A DNA stretch of 64,000 bases from Papilionanthe hookeriana x Papilionanthe teres. Taxonomy: Eukaryota > Streptophyta > Magnoliopsida > Asparagales > Orchidaceae. The notes under the pieces were generated by a model that was not told the DNA's origin, searched no databases, and was given only the letters and a program-made list of their open reading frames with translations. A program made the translations under genes and the position numbers. The DNA lies in assembly GCA_022702705.1 (NCBI GenBank), contig CM040432.1, forward strand, positions 41,938,540-42,002,539. Direction: 5' to 3'. Below, in pieces: positions 10,709 through 23,045 of this stretch; within the stretch, counting starts at the first letter, position 1, and each line of letters begins with the position of its first letter.

Positions 10709-11088
10709 ACTCCTTTTAACTCCTCCAAAATAGATTGCTCTGGTTAAAATTAAGGTTTCTATGTGATTGGGGACGAAGATAGGTCAATTTATAGGGAGAT
10801 TTTGTGTGAAAAACTAAAGAATTTCAGTTTTTACACGATCTGTAACTGTGGCACTTAGGCGTCAGAATCTAGCGCCTAGGCGTCGGATCATCGATACGCA
10901 TAGATTATTCTGGCGCTTAGGCACCAACTTTTGGCGCTAGGCGCAGGAAACTCGATCGAGTTTGATTCGCCTATCGTCAAATTTTCAAAGTTTCGGTCTT
11001 AAAAATAGGTCTAGTAAAAGGGTGTGATCCACATACAAACACGATAAAAATAAATTCAAATCACAAACAATCACAATGATAACAAAAC
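10709..11088 (-). promoter_or_regulatory. E2 module before extra ORF 1: palindromes and TATA box
   Basis: GGCGCCTAGGCGCC-type repeats lie at 10853-10945. On the - strand a TATA box (TATAAATTG, 10785-10793) follows, then about 80 bases to the start of the ORF fragment. The order of palindromes, TATA and extra ORF is the same as at 3157-3400 in E1, although the palindrome sequence differs between the two elements. Confidence 0.5.
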
Positions 11089-11133
11089 GGGTTGCCTCTC
11101 ACAAAACGCTTGGTTTAACGTCGTCATCCCAAC
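11089..11133 (-). other. Conserved noncoding block after the pol stop (E2)
   Basis: On the - strand this block contains GACGACGTTAAACCAAGCG and then GAGAGGCAACCC, just after the integrase stop at 11147. It matches the E1 block at 2953-3005 almost base for base across the core. Confidence 0.75.
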
Positions 11134-11146
11134 CTAATTAATTAAA

Positions 11147-12500
11147 TTAATCGGGTAGACTTATTTCATAAGCCTCTTTGTAATTTGGTTTCATTTCTCT
11201 CATATAAGGCTTCAGTCTTAATCCATTAACTTTAAGTACTTTTCCAGTTTTGGGATCTTTAATATCCACAGCTCCATAAGGGTATACTTTCTCAATAATA
11301 AATGGTCCCGTCCATTTAAATTTTATTTTTCCAGGAAAAAGTTTTAAACGAGCATTGAATAATAACACTTCTTGTCCACGCTCAAACATTTTCCTTGAAA
11401 TCTTTTTGTCAAGCAATTTCTTCATTCTTTCCTTATAAATCTTTATATTCTCATAAGACTCATTTCTTATTTCTTGCATCTCATTCAGTTGTAATAATAG
11501 TTTCTCTCCTGCAGTATTCAAATCGTAATTGAACTGCTTTATCGCCCAATAAGCTTTATGTTCCAGTTCAATAGGTAAGTGACATTGTTTACCATAAACT
11601 AACAGATAAGGTGACATTCTGATAGGTTTCTTATAATATGTTCTATAAGCCCATAATGCAGAATCAAGTCTATCAACCCAGTCAGTTCTTTTTGGATTAA
11701 CAGTCTTCTCTAATATTCTTTTAATTTTTTTATTTGATACTTCAGTCATTCCACTTATTTGCGGGTGATAAGCAGTTGCAATTCTATGTTTAATTCTGAA
11801 CTTTCTAATAACAATTGAATTCTTATATTTTTGAAATGAATTCCCCCATCTGTGATAATTACCCTGGGCATTCCAAATCTTGTAAAAATCATCTTCTTTA
11901 AAAACATCAAAACACTTTTGGAATCATAGTTAGGTAAAGCTACAACTTCGATCCACATTGAAACGTAATCAACTGCTAATAAAATATAAATCTTTCCAGA
12001 TGATGGTACGAAAGGTCCCATAAAGTCTAAACCCCATACATCAAAAATTTCAATTTCTAATATAATGTTTAGAGGTATTCCATCTTTTCTGGATATATTT
12101 CTCATTCTTTAACATCGATCATAAGTTTTCACATAATGTCGAACATCTTTGAATAAAGTAGGCCAATAAAATCCAGAATTTAAAATTTTAAATGTTATTT
12201 TCTCCACTCCAAAGTGTCCTCCAAATTTAGAATTGTGACATTTTTGAATAATTGCAATAGTTTCTTCATAAGGTACACATCTTCGTATCACAGAATCTCT
12301 TCCTATTTTAAATAAATGGGGATCTTCCCAAATATATGATTTACAATCATTCTTGAATTTCTTAATCTATTTGATATTCAACCCATATGGTAAAATATTG
12401 CTCACCAAATAGTTAACTATGTCTGCATACCAAGGCATTTGTAATCCTTAAATAACATATAATTGTTCATCTAGGAATTTCTCATTTATATTTTTTTCAT
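11147..12500 (-). pseudogene. pol: E2 pol: integrase, few breaks
   Basis: From right to left: linker with PWYADIVNYLV (about 12430-12380), HHCC zinc region at 12291-12109 (RRCVPYEETIAIIQKCHN, FGGHFG, ending YDRC), core at 12105-11755 with the first Asp in WGLDFMGPF and the second in IITDGG, then the Glu segment at the start of 11749-11147 (TEVSNKKIK). The C-terminal tail has LFPGKIKFKWTGPFII and VNGLRLKPY and ends ISLPD. Only a stop near 12106-12108 and a frame change near 11752 divide the parts. The gene is therefore recent in origin but not functional as it stands. Confidence 0.88.
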
Positions 12501-13990
12501 AAATCTTTTCATTATTATTTTTTATTCTTGATAAATGATCAACAATTTAGTTGTCAGTTCCTTTTCTTTTCACAATTTCAAAGTCAAATTCTTGTAAAAG
12601 TAAAACCCATCTGATCAATCTAGGTTTAGCATCTTTCTTAGATATTAAATACTTAATAGCAGAATGATCAGTATGTACGATACATTTTGTTCCAAGAAGA
12701 TATTGTCTAAATTTATCAAAGGCATATACTATTGCTAAAAGCTCTTTTTCAGTAGTTGTGTAATTTATTTGAGTTTCATTAAGAGTTTTGCTAGCATAGT
12801 ATATAACTTTAAAGATTTTCTCATAATTTTGTCTCAATACAGCTCCAATTGCATAATCACTTGCATCACACATTAATTCAAAAGGTTTATTACAATCAGG
12901 TGCAACAATGACAGGTGCAGTGATTAATTTTTCTTTTAAAATATTGAATGCATTCAGACAATCTTCATTAAATTCAAATTTAGCTTCTTTTTCCAATAAA
13001 TGGTAAAGAGGTTTAGCAATTTTAGAAAAATCCTTTATATATCTCCTATAAAATCCAACATGACCCGAAAAACTTCTCACATCAGTAACGGTATTAGGTG
13101 GTTGAAGTTCATCAATAATTTTCACTTTTTCTGATCAACTTCCATTCCTATTTTTGAAATTTTATGTTCAAGTACAATTCCTTATGTAACCATAAATTGA
13201 CATTTTTTCTAGTTTAGAACTAAATTTGTTTCTTCACTTCTCTTCAAAACTTTCATTACATTTTCCAAGCAAGATTTAAAAAAAATTTCAAATATTGAAA
13301 AATCGTCCATAAATACTTCAATTCCTTTATCGATTAGATCACAGAATATTGACATCATACATCTCTGAAAAGTTGCAAGTGCATTGGATAAACCGAAAGG
13401 CATTCTTCTAAAGGCAAATGTTCCATAAGAACATTTGAATGTTGTTTTCTCTTGGTCCTCAGGAGCAACAAGTAATTGATGAAAACCAAAATATCCATCC
13501 AGAAAATAGAAATGTGAGTGCCCATCTAATTTATCCAACATTTGATCTAAGAAAGGTAAAGGAAAATGATCATTTCTAGTGGCGTTATTTAATTTTCGAT
13601 AATCGATACAAATTCTTCATCCAGTAACTTGTCTTATTGGGATTAATTCATTTTTATCATTAACAATGATAGTTACTCCTCCTTTCTTTGGAACACAATG
13701 AATAGGACTCACCCATTGTCTATCTGAAATAGGATAAATAATTCCAGCATCTAACCATTTCAAAATCTCTTTCTTTAAAACCTCTTTCATAATTGGGTTC
13801 AATCTTCTTTGAGGTTCAATAGTGGGTTTACAATTTTTTTCCATTAAAAACCTATGCATAGAGATTGAAGGACTTATTCCTTTTATATCAGCAATAGTCC
13901 AACCAAAAGCTTTCTTATAATTCTTCAAAACTCCTATTAATTTTTCTTCTTAATCTTTGCTTAGTTCTGAAGATATAATTACAGGTAAAG
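12501..13990 (-). pseudogene. pol: E2 pol: reverse transcriptase and RNase H, few breaks
   Basis: RT begins near 13928 (KKAFGWTIADIKGISPS) and runs through QRRLNPIMKEVL and VSPIHCVPKKGGVTII to a frame break near 13617. It continues at 13541-13209 with FLDGYFGFHQLLV and the catalytic box VFMDDF. RNase H is at 13125-12547: ELMCDASDYAIGAVL carries the first Asp, and YTTTEKELLAIVYAF and HTDHSAIKYL carry the Glu and a later Asp. The linker continues VDHLSRI at about 12545-12520. The catalytic residues are all present; the breaks are at about 13617, 13545 and 13130-13205. Confidence 0.9.
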
Positions 13991-15070
13991 TTAATGAAAA
14001 TCCCAGAAATGCATACTTTAAATGTGCAGGTAAGCTTTTTAGTTCCAGTTCAGGGACTTTTTCAATTGAGGGTAAAAGTATATCATTTTTAGTTGTGTCT
14101 AAAATTTCCCAGTTTTCATGAATATATTGAGTTTTTTTAGATAATTTTCCTTCATTTACTTTTTCAATTTCTTCAGCTAATAACTCATTATATAATACAG
14201 ATTCATCATTTTTATCTTCAGAAATGACCTTACATTTTTCTTGATAATTTTTTTAAATTATATAATAAAAAATATCCATTCGATAGCATTTTTCTTTATC
14301 AGAATATCATTAATTTTAGAACATTAAATGTTATCTCTTGATCATTAACTCTCATTGTTAATTTCCTTTTTGCAAGTCAATCATAGCACGTTCGGTAGCT
14401 AGAAAAGGTCTCCCTAAAATAATAGGTATTTCTTTATCTTCTTCCATATCTAGCACAATGAAATCCACAGGAAAGATAAATTTATCTACCTTAATAAGAA
14501 CATCATCTATAACTCCTTTAGGATAAGTGATAGATCGATCAGCTAACTCAAGGGTTATAGTGGTGCGAGAAATCTCTCCTAAATCTAACCTTCCAAAGAT
14601 TGAAAATGGCATTAGATTAATTCTAGCTCCTAAATCACATCAGGCTTTTCCACAAAATTTTTCTCCAATAGCACATGGTATAGTGAAACTTCCAGGATCT
14701 TTGTGTTTCTGAGGTAGTTTCTTCTAAATTATTGCACTACATTCTTCACTTAATGCAACGGTTTCATAAGCTTCAAAATTTCTTTTCTTACTTAAATTAT
14801 CCTTCATAAATTTTGCATAGCTTGGCATTTGTTCCAACGCTTCAGGAAAAGGAATGTTAATTGTATGTTTCTTAAAAATCTCAAAAAACTTAAAAAATTG
14901 ATAGTCAAGCTTCTGTTGTTTTAATCTTTGAAGAAAAGATGGTGGTAGTCTTTCAACTTCCACTTCAATAGAAATTACAGTCTGATCTTTACTTGGAGAA
15001 AGAGTATCTTTAGGTTTTTCAATTTCTTCTACCTCTCTCTCTTTTTCAATTTCATTCTGAATTTTCACTT
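13991..15070 (-). pseudogene. E2 gag-pro linker and aspartic protease
   Basis: The frame 14612-14358 encodes LELADRSITYPKGVIDDVL and then IPIILGRPFLATERAMID. This is the C-terminal half of the retropepsin-like protease, with the ILGRPFL flap/closing motif. The N-terminal part with the catalytic Asp lies around 14720-14610 in another frame (LGARINLMPFSIF-like), so the gene is frameshifted. Upstream, 15068-14724 is a linker with FFEIFKKHTINIPFPEALEQ, typical before the Athila protease. The stretch 13991-14357 between protease and RT is decayed linker with no domain that I recognise. Confidence 0.75.
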
Positions 15071-15245
15071 TTAATTCCTTTCAACTTCTAAGTTGTACAG
15101 CTTTTGCTTGTTCATGTTCTTTCCCAGTTTCTTTAGGATTAATTTCAACATTGCTAGGTAGTGTTCCTTAAGATCTGTAATTAATAAAATTAGCAATTTG
15201 ACCCATCTTATTCTCAATATTACGAATAGAATTATTTTTTACTTT

Positions 15246-16230
15246 GTAGCTGATTACTCAGTTGCAAGATTAATTATTCTATAGATAAATTTTTCTGCTG
15301 ATTATTAAAACCAGGAGGGTAAGTTAGTCTAAATTTTGAATTTCCTTGATTGTTCCAATTTGGATTAACTTGATTATTACTCCATTGATGATGTCCATTA
15401 TTCCAATTAAAATAAGGATGATTTTTCCAACCTGGATTATAATAATTAGAATAAGGGTTATTAATTTTACTAGCAATAGCTTACAAAGTTTCCATTGTTT
15501 GAGAATCATCAGTATTTGCAGAATTATCATTACTTACATGCGATATATTAATAGCAAAATTTTCTAATTTCTTAGATATCGCAACCACTTGTGAAGCTAA
15601 AATAGGAAATGCTTCATTATCTTGAATACTTTCCATTCTTTTAGGATTAACCCTTTCAGAGGGCCATTGAAAATTATTATTAGTCATTTCTTCAATAAAG
15701 ATATAAGATTCTTCAAATGTCTTAACCATTAAAGAACCATCAGCAGCATCATCAATAATAGATCTAAGTGATCTAATAAGTCAATAATAAAATGTTTGAA
15801 TAATTAACCAATCTGGCAAAGCATGATGAGGACATTTTCTTAATAATTCTTTAAAACTTTCCCAAGCTTCATAAATTGTTTCGCCATCAAATTGTGTAAA
15901 AGAAGTTATATCATTTCTTAATTTAGCAGTTTTAGAAGGAGGAAAATATTTAGCAAAGAATTTTTGTGCCATATTTGCCCATGTTTTAATAGAATAAGTT
16001 GCTAATGAATTAAGCCACGTCTTTGCTTTATCTTTTAAGGAAAAAGGAAAGATTATAAGCCTAATAGCATCATCAGAAACATTATTATATTTAAAGGTAG
16101 AACAAAGTTCTAAAAAACTAGCAAGGTGTAAATTTGGATTCTCATTAGGTGTTCCTCCAAATTGATTATTTTGAATCATTTGAATAATATAAGGTTTAGG
16201 CTCAAAAGAATTAGCATCTACAGCTGGCAT
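15246..16230 (-). pseudogene. gag: E2 gag
   Basis: Gag would form the virus-like particle. Positions 16230-15781 encode the capsid-like domain: IIFPFSLKDKAKTWLNSL, then MAQKFFAKYFPPSKTAKLR and ETIYEAWESFKELLRKCP. After a frame break, 15729-15481 continues with FEESYIFIEEMTNNNFQWP. From about 15470 to 15260 the frame holds the Asn/Trp/Pro-rich stretch NPGWKNHPYFNWNN that is usual in Athila gag. I found no CCHC zinc knuckle. Breaks occur near 15780 and 15480. Confidence 0.85.
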
Positions 16231-16621
16231 TTAAATACTAATATGAAGTTCATCAGCTGTAGGATCTGCATAATCCCTTAATGCTTTATAAATATTTTGT
16301 TCATTAATTTCTACTGGATTTTGATTATTGTTATGTAAGTTAGGCATTTCCTGATATTTTTGAATTTATTTTCCTTGTTTTCCTTTTTTAATTCTTTTAA
16401 CTGTTCTTTCTAATTTAGACTTAAAAGGTAATAATCCTTCCGATCTAGAATTACGCATAAAATTAAATTTTTTTTGGTATTTATATATATATATATATAT
16501 TAATATATTTTTGGTATTTTAAAAGAAATAAAATTGTATAAATTATATTTAAATTGAAAAATGTCTTTTTAACTTTCTTACTTATTCTCCTAATCATTCT
16601 CCGACAACGGCGCCAAAAACT
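16231..16621 (-). other. E2 leader with tRNA-Asp-type primer-binding site
   Basis: On the - strand TGGCGCCGTTGTCGG (16615 down to 16601) starts six bases after the LTR end. It differs by one base from the tRNA-Asp-complementary PBS that Athila elements use (TGGCGCCGTTGCCGG). The rest of the stretch down to the gag ATG near 16230 is AT-rich leader with an AT run near 16478-16500 and no gene. Confidence 0.85.
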
Positions 16622-18477
16622 TGATGCGTGACTTAGCCTAAAGGGGCTATATATATACTTTCAAATGCAAGAATTTGATACCACTGCTAGAAGATTTACT
16701 CACTGACAGCGGTTCCAATCACTTGATGTGATTTTACTTATGAAAGAGTTTATGAATTTATATTTAAAATATAATTTGTAAAAGTCACAATTACAAACGC
16801 AAGTATACCTATCATATCAAGTAATACAGGGCTCTAGTGGACTCCTGGTTATCGATCCGACAGGGATGATTTTTAGAATATTAAGTAATATTTTTAGATT
16901 TTTCAAATTAAAAATAATTTTTCTTATTTTTATTTCTTTTTAAAGTTTAGATTTTAGATTTAATGAAATTTATTCTAACTGTAAGTAAGAAATACTAAAA
17001 TAAATATTAATGCAGGTATAAATAAAGCAACTTTCTCCTTTCAACTAATCCAAGATTTTTAGAATAATTACCATTTGTGGAGAATTTAGATTATGGTATT
17101 GTGCCAAAAAGAAGCATTCATATTCTTTACCCTTTGGACCAGGCATAAAGAACATTAACTAATCTATATATTGGTTCAGGAAGTTTTATTAGTAGAATGG
17201 GTTAATCTAAGCTCACACTACTAGATATCCAAGGGTGGCTATGGTCGGCCCTACCAATGACCCGTTCTCTATCTATAAACCAAATTATTATAATTTAGTC
17301 TGTCACTCTAAAAACTAATGAATTCTATACCCAATAAATCATATCTTCCTATTTATTTGCACTTCACCTGAAATAACCCTCGTATAGCCTACGATTACCC
17401 AAGGATTCATGTGATATCTACTAGTTAAGAACTCATCTCCAAATAGGTCTCAGAATTCTTTAACAGGTTTTAACAATCTAAAGGACCAGATTAAGAAGTA
17501 AACTAAGAACAGGTATTAATATCATCACAACTTTTATAAATATTTTAAGTTAAATTCTCCACGAAAGTTTAATTATTTATTATCTTTTCATAGTTGAAAG
17601 GAGAAAAAAATCTAACTACTCAGAACACATTGAATTCACACAACAAAACATATTTATAAAACTTTGAACCAAGTTACAAATACTTATCTGGAATGTTCCT
17701 TCAAGTGATCTGCTAACTCCTACTCACTCCAATGCAATGATAAAAGACTTCAATAGCAACAACACTAATAATCTCACACTTAACACTCAAAATAAACTCA
17801 CAAAATAATAAAGAAGGTGGCTCCCTAAAATAATTGGATGGAATATAGTGCTTGGGGACTAAAGATGCAAGAAGGGGTGAAAGAGACTATAGGGTGCTAA
17901 AAGGGGCGATTTTCTCTATAGAATGGGTCCTATTTGTAGCGCTCTAAATTTGACCAGGGGTTGCTTAAGGCACCTCTTCCAAATTCGTCCAAATACAATG
18001 TAGTTTCTAGAAGGTAACTGTCTCGCCTAGGCGCCAGACTCTTTTGACTAGGTCTTCGCACCTCTTCACTTTGGTCGCACCTCTTCGCGATTAAATCTGA
18101 TTCCCTGCGTCCAGATGCATTGTATCACATGACCTATATATTAGGAGTAACTTCCAGTCTTCTAGAGGCTCCAATAACTGCTTAACACCATCAAAAGAAC
18201 TGCCTAAAGTGGTCAAAAATCTTGTCTGTGACTGTATCGAACTAGCGCTTAGGCGCCGGATTCTGGCGCTTAGGCGCCGGATTCTGGCGCCTAGGCGCCA
18301 GGCCTATAATTTCGACAACTTTACTCTTTTAGCTCCTTTTTGCTCCTTTTTGCTCCTTTTTCCTTCTTGAACTCTTTTTTATCACCTACATCAAAAAAAA
18401 TAAAAATACCTTTCATTAAAGCATATAATCCTTAAGAATTAAATCATAAATAAGGCATAAAAATGGGTATTTTTACA
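16622..18477 (-). repeat. E2 5' LTR
   Basis: On the - strand it opens TGTAAAAATACCC at 18477 and closes GCATCA at 16622, six bases before the PBS, giving 1856 bases. It holds the GGCGCCTAGGCGCC cluster at 18241-18302 and one more copy near 18025-18042. Core promoter candidates on the - strand are TATATAGG near 18135-18150 and TACAAATAGG near 17930-17940, the latter aligning with TATAAATA of the E1 LTR. No gene inside. Confidence 0.82.
18241..18302. repeat. GGCGCCTAGGCGCC palindrome cluster in E2 LTR
   Basis: Three near-identical units (GCGCTTAGGCGCCGGATTCT and variants) end in the perfect 14-base palindrome GGCGCCTAGGCGCC. They occupy the place in U3 where E1 has its CGCCGACGGCG repeats. Confidence 0.85.
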
Positions 18478-20437
18478 TTGGATCATCTGCCAAAGGGAAA
18501 CAAATTTTGAATGAAAAAAATTTAGAGAACTCTTTCTCGTCTCCCCATCAGTTTTTGAGATTGGTTCTAGATCTAGAATTTTCCCTCCAACCAGGTCACA
18601 AAGAAGGAACTAAACCGCAAGTCTCAAAGCCTCCAGGGCATAAGCGGCAAGTCTGCCTGAGATTGATGAAAATTCCTTAGCAGGAGGAACATGTTTTACC
18701 AAATACTTCTCCTCTTCTTCAAGAGAGTAGGTTCTACTATTCAGTTGACACTACCACAGAAGAAAGCCTCCACAGGATTGCTGCTACGCTACTGTCACCA
18801 CATGATCGTGATGATGTGAGGGAGAGGCTCACACCCGTCACCCAAGTTCATACCCTTCTTCAAAGGTTGGCTGAAATCAAAGTATCTTCTGTCAATAAGC
18901 TCCTTAAAAGGACGGGATGTACAATATCCCCAAATATAAAGATTGAAATTCTAAAGTTAGAAAGACCCGTCTGAATTTCCATTAAACATCACTTGGGAAA
19001 GCATGTTGACGTTGCTATTACCGATGTTGTTGTTACCATTCCATCACCTGCACTGCACAGATCAGTCAAGCTTCGGCTGGGTCAGAGAGTACCAGCTACC
19101 GATGACTATAAGGAACCTCAAAAGAGAAAGAACATGAGAAGGTTATTCTCCTCTGTGCATGGTCTACACCCTAGGGAGCACACTTCCTCTCATAAACCCT
19201 ATGTCCCAACCGAGACACCTCCTCTCAAGGCGTCAACTTTTAAAAGGAAAGTGTGGTTACTGAAGGTTGTTAAACTAGTACATTCCAAAGGGTCTATTGC
19301 CCAATAAATGGATCGTGAGTGTGATGTTCCCATTGCCACTACTGCCGTGGTTTCTAAATCAGTCACGGAGAAAAGTGACAGTCAAGGGGAGCCTGCAAAT
19401 TTGAAATTTATTAAAGAGAAAATAGTTGATGATAAATTTTGAAAGCTTCGAGCAGAAATTTTAGAATTAACAAAACAATGAGGGTTGAATATTAATGATG
19501 AGTATTACTTCCTGTCAGATTACATGAATGAAGAGTTCATGGAAATTAATATGGTTAAAACTAGGTTCACCTCATCTGCATGTGATGCTCCTAGTGAGGA
19601 GAACATCGCGGATGAGCTTCGAAGGACCATTTTGACAAAAGATGAACAGATTAGCCGTCTAGAGAAGAGAATAGAGGAGATGAATAGTGCCATGACCGCC
19701 ATGGTTATACTTCACAGACAATCACAGTCACGACCAGCAGCATCTCTAGAGTTTAACCAGCCAGAAATCTTACATATAACAGATGAAAGAAGAGAAATTG
19801 CTTCTCCCAATGAATACAATTCTCCAAGGAAGGATTCAATCCTGAGTCCACCAGAAAATGACATCAAGCAAATGATCAAACAGCAAGTTTGGAAGGCCTT
19901 GGCTTAATTCAAAGGTGGAGCATCATTTTCAAAGGGTAGACCCTACCCGTATGAGTTTGATGTAGTGCCATACCCAAAAGGCTTCATGCCCCCGACTTTC
20001 AAGATGTTCGATATGATAAGAAATCCTCATCAGCATGTGGCACACTTCAGAGCCAATTGTTGCAACACAAGAGGGAGTGAAGCATTGTTGTTCTGGCAGT
20101 TCATCAGCAACTTGTCAGGAATAACATTTGATTAGTATACCGAGCTTCTAAATGGATTAGTAAAGACATTCACTGAGATGCAGGACATGGTCGTGATAAG
20201 ATTGGTCGATGCTCAGCACCATGTCACTATAGGAGATCTCGTCGTGGAGTGGTAGAAGCCTGATGAGACTTTGTTTGACTACATCTTGGGATGGAGAAAC
20301 TTGAGCATGAAATGTAAGCCTCAGTTACAGGAACAACACGCAATCGAGATACTACGCAAGAGTATTCATAGTCTGGTGGCTTTCATGCTTAAGGTTCTCA
20401 CCATCAAATCCTTCAAAAAGTTACTCAGCAAGGCCAT
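18478..20437 (+). mobile_element. E3: Tat/Ogre-like element fragment (gag only)
   Basis: This stretch lies between the E2 LTR start and the E4 LTR end. It encodes a Tat-type gag on the + strand. E4 interrupts it at 20437/20438, and the rest of E3 should continue beyond the right end of the E4/E5/E6 pile, outside the window. On the left it abuts the E2 LTR at 18477, so E2 may also be an insertion in E3. Confidence 0.75.
18640..20437 (+). pseudogene. gag: E3 gag (Tat/Ogre type), truncated by E4
   Basis: An N-terminal region of unclear homology (18640-19307, LSPHDRDDVRERLTP and HVDVAITDVVVTIPS) is followed by a predicted coiled coil at 19620-19700 (DEQISRLEKRIEEMNSAM). The capsid-type gag domain starts after a stop at 19905: YPKGFMPPTFKMFD, HFRANC, EALLFWQFISNLSG, then DYILGWRNLSMK and IKSFKKLLSKA. 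The last match, LLSKA, is followed directly by the E4 LTR. In E6 the same spot reads KTFEKLLSKAG and continues, which supports a clean insertion. Stops occur at 18972, 19305, 19905, near 20134 and 20254. Confidence 0.8.
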
Positions 20438-22689
20438 TGTCGGCATATTTTTAGGTTATGTTGTATTTTGAAAAGGAGGTCGCCTACAGAAGTTGTCGGC
20501 GAATTTTTAATTTAATTTAAATATATAATTTGAAAAGTAGTATTTAAGTTTGAAAATTTTTAAGATATGAAAAATCAAACCGATCTCACATCTCAAATAG
20601 TTTATATAAACGAGCACTGCATCACAAACCGTGTATCTATCTCGAAGAATAGACACACTGCTTGACTATGGGGCTCGATTAAATAGACTAGAAGATTTGT
20701 GACATCCGTTTGGCCTGCGAACCAATTTTATAAGCTGACAATTTCCCCTACTTAATATAAATGAATTAAGCAGGGTTTATATTACATGGGTCTTAAAGTT
20801 CCCTATAAGGGTAAGCCCCTATAGTTAATTACATCTTAAATGATGGGAATCATTTAAGAAAACTCTCGATAATGATTAGTGGTTTTGCTCTCAAGAATTT
20901 CAAAGTTTAAGGTTTCAAGGTATTGAATTTTTGAAATTTCAATAGGGATTACCTCAAATTCGGAACATTTTATTTCAGGAGTCCAAAGGAAGAGAAGTAG
21001 GGGACGTCACAGACCCAAAGTCAACTTCAGTGACTTCCCAGACTATCCTAATATTAGGCTTTGAATTTCGGAAGTTAATTTATTTAAGTTTCAATCCTGC
21101 CAATTAATTATAGGAATTACATTTACATAATCACCTGATTATACAAATAACCTGAAAGGTAGGAGGATTTACGTCGTATCAGACGATAACCTTGGAATCC
21201 TAAGCGAGTTAGGGCTTATATTGCACAGCAAGGCTGTACAAAGGCCTAAAAGAATGGGTGAGGATTTATGTCGCACTAGGCGGACTACCTCGAATCCTAT
21301 ACTTTGTTATTTAAATTCTAAGAAAGGTTTTGTTGAAATAGACCCTATTTTTGCTGAAGAAGATGGTCGTGCTGCTCACCGTGTTCCAAGCTCCTTGTCG
21401 TTGTCGCAGAGGTTTAGTTTTAGAAAATGATAATCAAGAGATGAGAGAAGTGTTTTGGTTTAGAAATCTTAAAGTCCAAATATTTTTAATATTTTAATTA
21501 AAACAAATCTTAAAGTTGTTTAAACAGAACCGATTAAGATCCCACGGTTCCGTCATCCCAGCACCGTTATTTTCATCGAATTCACTTAGTCCAGTATGAA
21601 TTTGCTAAACTCAACTGAATGAGTTCCACACTTTCATTTAGACCTTGGGAAATCCCGTTAGCAACACGTGGGTTACATCATCCGAGGTATTCCCGGTCAC
21701 ACAATGAGACGTTTTAATTTAGTTGCAATTGTAGTTTTGCTGTTATGTTTGTGATTAAATTTTGAGTTGTTTTATATTTTGGAATGTTATGGCGGTGAAT
21801 TTTATCTTGCAATGACTTTTAGTTTAGTTTTGTTTTCAGTTTAGGGACTATCCTAAAGGTTCTAGTTTTCATGCAATAGTTTTATTTATCATGCAAGAAA
21901 AGTATAGTACAATGCATGTGAGTAATTTGCAATAAAGTAAATTGCAATAAAATAAAAGCGTACCTGGAGGGTCTTCCCATCATCCCAAGCTGCACTTAAA
22001 ACACATGTTAAGGCAATTAAATATTTCGACAAATACCTTGGTAAAGCTAACGGAAGGGTTTTGGTTGTCTACCAAATTCCTAATCCAATAACTAGTCATC
22101 TCCTATGACTTCTAGGTTCTTGGTTTAGTTTAAGGATGATTTTCTTCATCAAAGAACAATTAGATTCAATTGTTCTTCTAAAACATCCCGTCATATTGGG
22201 GAAGTGTTTAGGATGAGTCCTAAACATCTTTTCAATACTTCTGGGATTATTTTGAGTCCAAGTAAATTTAATTGCACAGGTGAATTAATCATCCAGGAGT
22301 TTAGTTAAACTTTGTCTCTTGCTCAGTGAACTTGGGTATTTGATTACCTGATGAATGAAGTGACATCTCACTTAATACTCTCTTTAAGAGTTATAATAAT
22401 TAAATACTTTAAGGGCAAGTTGGGTTGTTGAGAATTTTAATCATTCTTAATTTAAAGTTTGAGGTAATGATTTAAAGTGTTTTAATTTAATTATGTAGTT
22501 TTAATTAATAATTTTAAGTTTGGAATAATGTTCAAGTTATTTTTAGATTTGATTTAAATTTTTACATTTTCAATTATCTTAGTATTCCAAATTGATGTTC
22601 ATGTTTTAAATTTACTTAGATAGAAAGAGGTGTTGAAATTATTGATATGTTTTGATTTAACTCTTAATGATTTCACTTAAGTTTGTTGT

Positions 22690-23045
22690 TAAATGATTTT
22701 AATTTAATTTAATTCAAATTAATTTTAATTTAATTTAGTTCTATTTAATTTTGATTTAATTTTAATTTAATTTTTATTTAATTTAATTTTAGTTTTAATT
22801 TAATTTAATTTAAATTTATTTTAATTTAAATTTTATTTAATTTTAATTTAATTTTTAATTTTAATTTTAATTTAATTTAATTTTAGTTTTAATTTAATTT
22901 AATTTAAATTTAGTAAAATTTAAATTTTATTTAATTTTAATTTAATTTTAATTATAATTTTAAATGTTAATTTTATTTTAACTCTAATTTTAATTTAATT
23001 TTAATTTAATTTAATTTAATTTTAGTTTTAATTGTTAATTTGGAT
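22690..23045. repeat. TTTAA/TTTTAA low-complexity tract in LTR A
   Basis: A run of TTTAATTTAATTT-type repeats with almost no G or C. Equivalent tracts of different length lie in LTR B (32650-33010), LTR C (41690-41840) and, inverted, LTR D (48895-49235). Confidence 0.9.

Larger units (their letters stand above)
9263..18477 (-). mobile_element. E2: Athila-like Ty3/Gypsy retrotransposon, 3' part cut by E1
   Basis: Reading from right to left: 5' LTR (18477 down to 16622), tRNA-Asp-type PBS, gag, protease, RT, RNase H, integrase, the conserved post-pol block, extra ORF 1 (C-terminal part) and extra ORF 2 (N-terminal part), then the E1 LTR. Coding frames are broken only a few times, so E2 looks less decayed than E1 in pol even though E1 appears to be inserted into it. 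Its 3' LTR would lie left of the window. Confidence 0.87.

Noticed and set aside
15324..15567. Two isoleucine/leucine-rich overlapping frames in E2 gag
   Set aside because: They are out-of-frame or opposite-strand readings of the Asn/Trp-rich gag segment with NPGWKNHPYFNW.
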